This document shows positions 5,052-7,610 of a stretch of DNA of 7,610 bases, piece after piece. The notes beneath the pieces are model-generated. The model ran no database searches. It was not told where the DNA came from and saw only the letters and a program-made list of their open reading frames with translations. Within the stretch, counting starts at the first letter, position 1; the number at the start of each line of letters is the position of its first letter. Source of the stretch: UBA6022 sp032154105 (GTDB taxonomy: Bacteria; Patescibacteriota; Saccharimonadia; Saccharimonadales; Saccharimonadaceae); assembly GCA_032154105.1 (NCBI GenBank), contig JALDYI010000012.1:1-7610 (forward strand), given 5' to 3'. Position numbers and translations under genes: made by a program.

Positions 5052-5648
5052 ATGAATAAGCCCAGCAATTATCTTGTCCCCACGGTTATTGAAAAAACAT
5101 CAGACGGCGAGCGTGCCTTTGATATTTACTCGCGCCTCTTGAATGAGCGAATCATTTTCCTCGGTGAGGATGTTAATGAGCACACAGCAAATATTGTTGT
5201 TGCCCAGCTGCTGCATCTTGCCTATGACGACCCAAAGAAGGATATTAAGCTTTATATTAACAGCCCGGGTGGTAGCGTCTATGATGGTATGGCAATCTAC
5301 GATACGATTCAGTATATCTCACCTGATGTTCAAACGATTGGTATTGGTTTGCAGGCGAGTATGGGTGCGTTCCTACTTTCAAGTGGTACAAAAGGCAAGC
5401 GCTTTGCGTTGCCAAATAGCCGTATTATGATTCACCAGCCAAGTAGCGGCACGCAGGGTAAGATTAGCGACCAGGAAATCACCCTCCGTGAAGGTCTGTT
5501 CTTGAAGCAGCGTCTGAACGAAATCCTTGCCAAAAACACTGGACAGAAGCTCGCCAAGATCGAAAAGGATGCCGACCGCGACTTCTGGATGAGCGCCGAG
5601 GAGGCGGTGAAGTACGGCCTGATCGACGAAATGATCACAAAAGCATAG
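5052..5648 (+). CDS. clpP: ATP-dependent Clp protease proteolytic subunit
   Basis: Serine protease that forms the double-heptamer barrel and degrades proteins unfolded by ClpX or ClpC; 198 residues, normal length. The catalytic triad is intact by position: Ser103 in QASMGAFLL (101-109), His128 in RIMIHQPSSG (124-133) and Asp177 in DADRDFWMS. Oligomer and substrate-groove motifs YINSPGGSVYDGMAIYDT (68-85) are present. The N-terminus (MNKPSNYLVPTVIEKT) resembles the short propeptide/axial-loop region of other ClpP proteins. There is no Shine-Dalgarno, and the ATG lies 6 nt after the -10, so the message is probably leaderless. The CIRCE operator over the promoter indicates HrcA-controlled heat induction. 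No clpX or second clpP is in the window. No clear terminator follows. Confidence 0.98.
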   Translation: MNKPSNYLVPTVIEKTSDGERAFDIYSRLLNERIIFLGEDVNEHTANIVVAQLLHLAYDDPKKDIKLYINSPGGSVYDGMAIYDTIQYISPDVQTIGIGLQASMGAFLLSSGTKGKRFALPNSRIMIHQPSSGTQGKISDQEITLREGLFLKQRLNEILAKNTGQKLAKIEKDADRDFWMSAEEAVKYGLIDEMITKA

Positions 5649-5657
5649 TTCTACTGC

Positions 5658-5686
5658 TTGACTAGAGGTAGCGCAGTGGCTATTCT
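5658..5686 (+). promoter_or_regulatory. Promoter of the 5729 gene
   Basis: TTGACT (5658-5663), 17-bp spacer, TATTCT (5681-5686), that is 5/6 and 4/6 consensus matches at ideal spacing. A start near 5693 gives a 5' UTR of about 35 nt with the Shine-Dalgarno. Confidence 0.7.
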
Positions 5687-5728
5687 ACTTGAGGTCGCAC
5701 GACCAATTGTCTATTGAAAGGCTCCATT

Positions 5729-6016
5729 ATGGATGCATTCGGTGTTGTTCTTTTACTCGCTATCTTCTTTCTCGGCTGCGTCGCGTGGTCCGGTATTGTC
5801 AACCGATCAGTGTTGCCATTTAGCCTTTATGCAAGGGGTGAACTCCGTGTAGCTTGCACGATGTCGGCATTTGCGCTTGGTATATTGGCGCTTGCACTTG
5901 CCGGCCTTCCGGGTTATGTGGTTCTGATTGGCGCAGTCCTCATGGCTGTTGCCGTGATAAGCTGCTACCGCAAGGTGGTTAGTAAGATTGAGGGAGTGGA
6001 TAAGAAGCGGGGCTAA
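5729..6016 (+). CDS. Small integral membrane protein, function unknown
   Basis: A 95-residue, strongly hydrophobic protein; not recognised. GAAAGG (5716-5721) sits 7 nt before the ATG at 5729 and decides the start over the upstream in-frame TTG at 5714. Three likely membrane helices are visible: about 4-24 (FGVVLLLAIFFLGCVAWSGIV), about 42-60 and about 61-80, the last two joined by a tight GLPGY turn. A short basic loop (LYARGELR, 34-41) separates helices 1 and 2. The C-terminus is basic (SCYRKVVSKIEGVDKKRG), so it should face the cytoplasm. It has its own promoter and is not translationally coupled to clpP. Its 3' flank runs into a structured, non-coding stretch. Confidence 0.75.
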   Translation: MDAFGVVLLLAIFFLGCVAWSGIVNRSVLPFSLYARGELRVACTMSAFALGILALALAGLPGYVVLIGAVLMAVAVISCYRKVVSKIEGVDKKRG

Positions 6017-6039
6017 CTGGCTACTGTGGACATATGACG

Positions 6040-6153
6040 TCCTGTTTGCGACAGGATAAGTTGGGGTGACGATATATTCGTCGAACCATCATCGCAAACC
6101 ACTCTCTGCAATTGTGTGATTACACCGATGAGCCCAAGAGGGCGAAAGAGTGG
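6040..6153 (+). ncRNA. Candidate structured RNA element (hairpins, three-way junction, pseudoknot)
   Basis: The intergenic stretch 6017-6176 has no gene I can support but holds dense pairing. Hairpin A: TCCTGT (6040-6045)/ACAGGA (6051-6056). Hairpin B: GGTGACGA (6065-6072)/TCGTC-ga-ACC (6078-6087) with a 5-nt loop. Junction C: CCACTCT (6099-6105)/AGAGTGG (6147-6153) enclosing GTGT-GATT-ACAC (6114-6125) and GCCC-AAGA-GGGC (6132-6143). The linker CGATGA (6126-6131) is complementary to TCATCG (6089-6094) outside the junction, a possible 6-bp pseudoknot. It could be a 3' UTR element of the preceding gene, a stand-alone RNA or a riboswitch-like element on read-through transcripts. It matches no RNA class I can name. 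Transcription of this stretch is not shown. Confidence 0.42.
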
Positions 6154-6163
6154 CGGTGTACTG

Positions 6164-6169
6164 TATAAT
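6164..6169 (+). promoter_or_regulatory. Consensus -10 box for the PQ-loop gene
   Basis: Perfect TATAAT, 7 nt before the ATG at 6177, with no Shine-Dalgarno between. No convincing -35. This predicts a leaderless mRNA that excludes the structured element just upstream. Confidence 0.65.
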
Positions 6170-6176
6170 AGTCGTT

Positions 6177-6482
6177 ATGCTTAACACCGCTCATGTTACC
6201 AAGAAAAAGAAGCTTTCATCAAAACGCGACACGGCGTTTGATCGCCTCGTGCTACTCGTATCTATTCTGTATCCGCTTAGTGCATTGCCTCAGATGCTCT
6301 CTATCTTTAGGGGTAATATCGACGGGGTGTCAATTGCCTCATGGGCTGGATTCTTCGTGTGTGCCGGTATCTTTCTTGTCTACGGCCTACGTCATAAAGT
6401 ATGGCCAATGATCCTATCTAACATGCTCTGGGTGGTCGTTGATGGCATAGTGGTGGTCGGTATTATCTCGTATCGTATCTAA
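6177..6482 (+). CDS. PQ-loop / SemiSWEET-like membrane protein
   Basis: A 101-residue protein with a single three-helix PQ-loop bundle, the half-unit that dimerises in SemiSWEET sugar transporters. Helix 1 is at about 23-42 and ends in the diagnostic Pro-Gln (ALPQMLSIFR, PQ at 38-39). An amphipathic segment GNIDGVSIASW leads to helix 2 (about 56-71). Helix 3 (about 76-97) includes Asn82, at a place where SWEET-family proteins carry a conserved pore Asn. The N-terminus is very basic (TKKKKLSSKR), so it should be cytoplasmic. The ATG at 6177 is chosen because a -10 box lies 7 nt upstream; an in-frame GTG at 6150 precedes that promoter. The substrate is unknown, and sugar transport is a family-level inference. 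Confidence 0.82.
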   Translation: MLNTAHVTKKKKLSSKRDTAFDRLVLLVSILYPLSALPQMLSIFRGNIDGVSIASWAGFFVCAGIFLVYGLRHKVWPMILSNMLWVVVDGIVVVGIISYRI

Positions 6483-6486
6483 GTCC

Positions 6487-6516
6487 TTGACTGATTGTGA
6501 GAAACAGAGTTAGATA
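6487..6516 (+). promoter_or_regulatory. Probable promoter of the PP2C gene
   Basis: TTGACT (6487-6492) with a poor -10 at 17-18 bp (TTAGAT 6510-6515 or TAGATA 6511-6516). The same -35 hexamer occurs at 5658 and 7349. The 5' UTR would be about 20 nt and contain AAAGGAG. Confidence 0.5.
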
Positions 6517-6540
6517 GCTCCATCATAATAAAGGAGCGAT

Positions 6541-7335
6541 ATGTTATACATTGTCGAAGCCGCAGTTGAGCAACTTACCGCAGTCCAAAAGCGTGATGCT
6601 CGCCGGCTCCCGCCGTATCCGATCGCGCACTTTGGTCAGGATGCGTATGTACTTGACCGCGAGAATGGAATTTTCGCAGTGGCGGACGGGCTAGGGTCTC
6701 GGCCACATAGCGATCTCGCGGCCCGCGAGGTGCTCTCGATGTTTGTCAGGGCATTTACCGCATACGGCGTGCCGAAGGATGCCGAGCAAGCCCGCGAACG
6801 AATCCAAGATGGGCTCATTGACCGCCTGCAGTATGCGGCAGCTCTGACGCAAGGGGCGACAACACTTACGGGTGTGATTATCACTCCAGATGAGCAGGCA
6901 ACCTTTCTACAAGCTGGCGATTCGCAGTTTTTAATCCGCCGGCCAGCGCAAATCATCCACCAAACGAGCGAGCAGGGCGTCAAGCAGGAGATGAGCGACC
7001 AGAGGCTGTATGGACTATATAACTTCTTCGGCACAGCCAGTGGTTATGATCCATCCGTCCCACCCAGGCAATTGACGGAGTTGCCAAATACGCGAACCAT
7101 TAGCGAAGGTACGGAATGGGGGTCGGTTGAAATCCGAGAGGGAGATCGATTGATTTTGGCAACCGATGGCGTGATGGGGGATCGACAAGATGAGCGGCTG
7201 AGTGAACTGGACTGGCTGAGTTTTACTCGCCGAACGTTGGGCGCACAGGCGTGCGCGCATGCCTTAGTGCATTATTCTCGAAAAATCGATGACACAACGG
7301 CTGTTGTCGTCGACATCGAGCGCCATAAAAGTTAG
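6541..7335 (+). CDS. PP2C-type (PPM family) protein phosphatase
   Basis: Metal-dependent Ser/Thr protein phosphatase, 264 residues, with just the catalytic domain and no membrane or sensor domain. Visible PPM motifs in order: GQDAYV at 32-37 with the first metal Asp34; VADGLGS at 47-53 (DGxG, metal Asp49); AGDSQFLI at 125-132 (GDS); LATDGVMGD at 206-214 (TDG, Asp209); and DDTTAVVVDI at 250-259, with the final DD that binds metal. The N-terminal phosphate-binding Arg of the classic R-x-x-N-[EQ]-D motif is not evident (sequence AHFGQDA), and DGxGG and GDSR are altered to DGLGS and GDSQ. The metal ligands are kept, so activity is likely. AAAGGAG (6530-6536) precedes the ATG by 4 nt. No partner kinase or FHA protein is in the window, so its target is unknown. 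Confidence 0.9.
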   Translation: MLYIVEAAVEQLTAVQKRDARRLPPYPIAHFGQDAYVLDRENGIFAVADGLGSRPHSDLAAREVLSMFVRAFTAYGVPKDAEQARERIQDGLIDRLQYAAALTQGATTLTGVIITPDEQATFLQAGDSQFLIRRPAQIIHQTSEQGVKQEMSDQRLYGLYNFFGTASGYDPSVPPRQLTELPNTRTISEGTEWGSVEIREGDRLILATDGVMGDRQDERLSELDWLSFTRRTLGAQACAHALVHYSRKIDDTTAVVVDIERHKS

Positions 7336-7348
7336 CTTGAATTACCTC

Positions 7349-7377
7349 TTGACTATTTGCCCAGAAGTCTTCACAAT
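7349..7377 (+). promoter_or_regulatory. Promoter ahead of rpoB
   Basis: TTGACT (7349-7354), 17-bp spacer, CACAAT (7372-7377; 4/6). A start near 7384 would give a leader of about 130 nt, long for this window and largely folded. Confidence 0.6.
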
Positions 7378-7398
7378 AGGTACCAAGAAGTAGTGTAG

Positions 7399-7478
7399 CT
7401 GTGGTTACGTGTGTTCTCTGGTCGGATGGCACCAACAGAGGAAACCGCAGTTTAGGGAATCTTCGGAGCCGATTACCC
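7399..7478 (+). promoter_or_regulatory. Structured 5' leader of rpoB
   Basis: Two successive hairpins. In the first, CTGTGGTT (7399-7406) pairs with AACCGCAG (7443-7450; 8 bp, one G-T), then a 7-nt one-sided bulge (7407-7413), then TTCTCTG (7414-7420) with CAGAGGA (7436-7442). A further bulge of two or three bases and a small apical helix follow. In the second, GGGAATC (7455-7461) pairs with GATT-a-CCC (7471-7478). No T run follows, so this is not a terminator. An AT-rich single-stranded spacer then leads to the Shine-Dalgarno. A bulged long stem recalls ribosomal protein L10 leaders, but those precede rplJ. Role in autoregulation or processing is inference. Confidence 0.5.
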
Positions 7479-7512
7479 AACTAACAATAATTCAACTATG
7501 CGAGGAGCATCC

Positions 7513-7610
7513 ATGGCAAAAACCAAGCCTGACGCGGCTAGTAAGCGTGTTTTCTTTACAAAAGATGACACAGCCCTACCGCTACCAAATCTCATCGCTC
7601 ACCAGAAAGA
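7513..7610 (+). CDS. rpoB: RNA polymerase beta subunit, N-terminus (cut by window end)
   Basis: Only the first 32 codons are present. Residues 12-31 (RVFFTKDDTALPLPNLIAHQ) match the opening of bacterial beta subunits, where an F-x-x-x-x-x-x-LPLPNLI-x-x-Q stretch starts the protrusion region. RpoB forms the catalytic core of RNA polymerase with the beta' subunit. GAGGAG (7502-7507) lies 5 nt before the ATG and supports this start. An in-frame ATG at 7498 (adding MRGAS) sits 6 nt after AATAAT (7486-7491) and could be used on a leaderless mRNA. The gene follows a phosphatase gene, not rplJ-rplL, and has its own promoter and leader. Identification rests on a short stretch. Confidence 0.75.
   Translation, partial: MAKTKPDAASKRVFFTKDDTALPLPNLIAHQK

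Noticed and set aside
6034..6069. Short ORF MTSCLRQDKLG in the 6017-6176 intergenic stretch as another leader peptide
   Set aside because: The -10 candidate (TACTGT, 6022-6027) is poor, no amino acid is clustered and no terminator/antiterminator pair follows.
6094..6153. c-di-GMP-I (GEMM) riboswitch
   Set aside because: GCAAACC and CGAAAGAGTGG resemble GEMM blocks, but 40 nt separate them and the conserved GACGCAAAGCC segment and second stem are missing.

Overview
The window reads like chromosomal core sequence from a Patescibacteria/CPR bacterium, most likely Candidatus Saccharibacteria (TM7). This is inferred from the flavour of the proteins (HisRS, trigger factor, ClpP, RpoB N-terminus), the compact all-plus-strand layout and the many genes whose ATG sits directly behind a -10 box. 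It is not proven by a marker gene. The 209-residue gene ends in TGA exactly where a promoter begins, so TGA appears to be a normal stop. That argues against the TGA=Gly code of Gracilibacteria/Absconditabacteria.

Layout. 1-111: two copies of a 56-bp tandem repeat that resembles the 5' half of a tRNA-Leu. 113-199: tRNA-Leu(CAG) with encoded CCA, then a terminator. 308-688: small tail-anchored membrane protein, then a terminator. 788-1405: SpoU/TrmH-family RNA 2'-O-methyltransferase. 1445-2074: 209-residue protein of unknown function. 2075-2225: a regulatory leader. 2226-3593: hisS. 3676-4959: tig (trigger factor), then a strong terminator. 5005-5031: CIRCE operator. 5052-5648: clpP. 5729-6016: small three-helix membrane protein. 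6040-6153: a densely structured non-coding stretch. 6177-6482: PQ-loop/SemiSWEET-like membrane protein. 6541-7335: PP2C-type phosphatase. 7384-7512: a structured leader. 7513-end: the start of rpoB.

The most interesting system is the hisS leader. A strong extended -10 promoter (TGATATAAT) is followed 7 nt later by the ATG of a 17-codon ORF, MIITAIHHSHLLPKRVG, with three His codons in a cluster. The last third of that ORF is an RNA strand that pairs over 14 bp with the downstream intrinsic terminator, giving mutually exclusive terminator and antiterminator helices. This is the architecture of ribosome-mediated histidine attenuation. Here it controls histidyl-tRNA synthetase rather than a his biosynthesis operon, and the peptide is apparently translated from a leaderless mRNA.

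Two expression modes recur. At least five starts (1445, 2088, 3676, 5052, 6177) lie 6-9 nt after a good -10 box and have no Shine-Dalgarno, which implies leaderless or near-leaderless mRNAs. The genes at 308, 2226, 5729, 6541 and 7513 have clear Shine-Dalgarno sequences and real 5' UTRs, and three of them share an identical TTGACT -35. The protein-quality genes tig and clpP are neighbours, with a CIRCE site placing clpP under probable HrcA heat-shock control.
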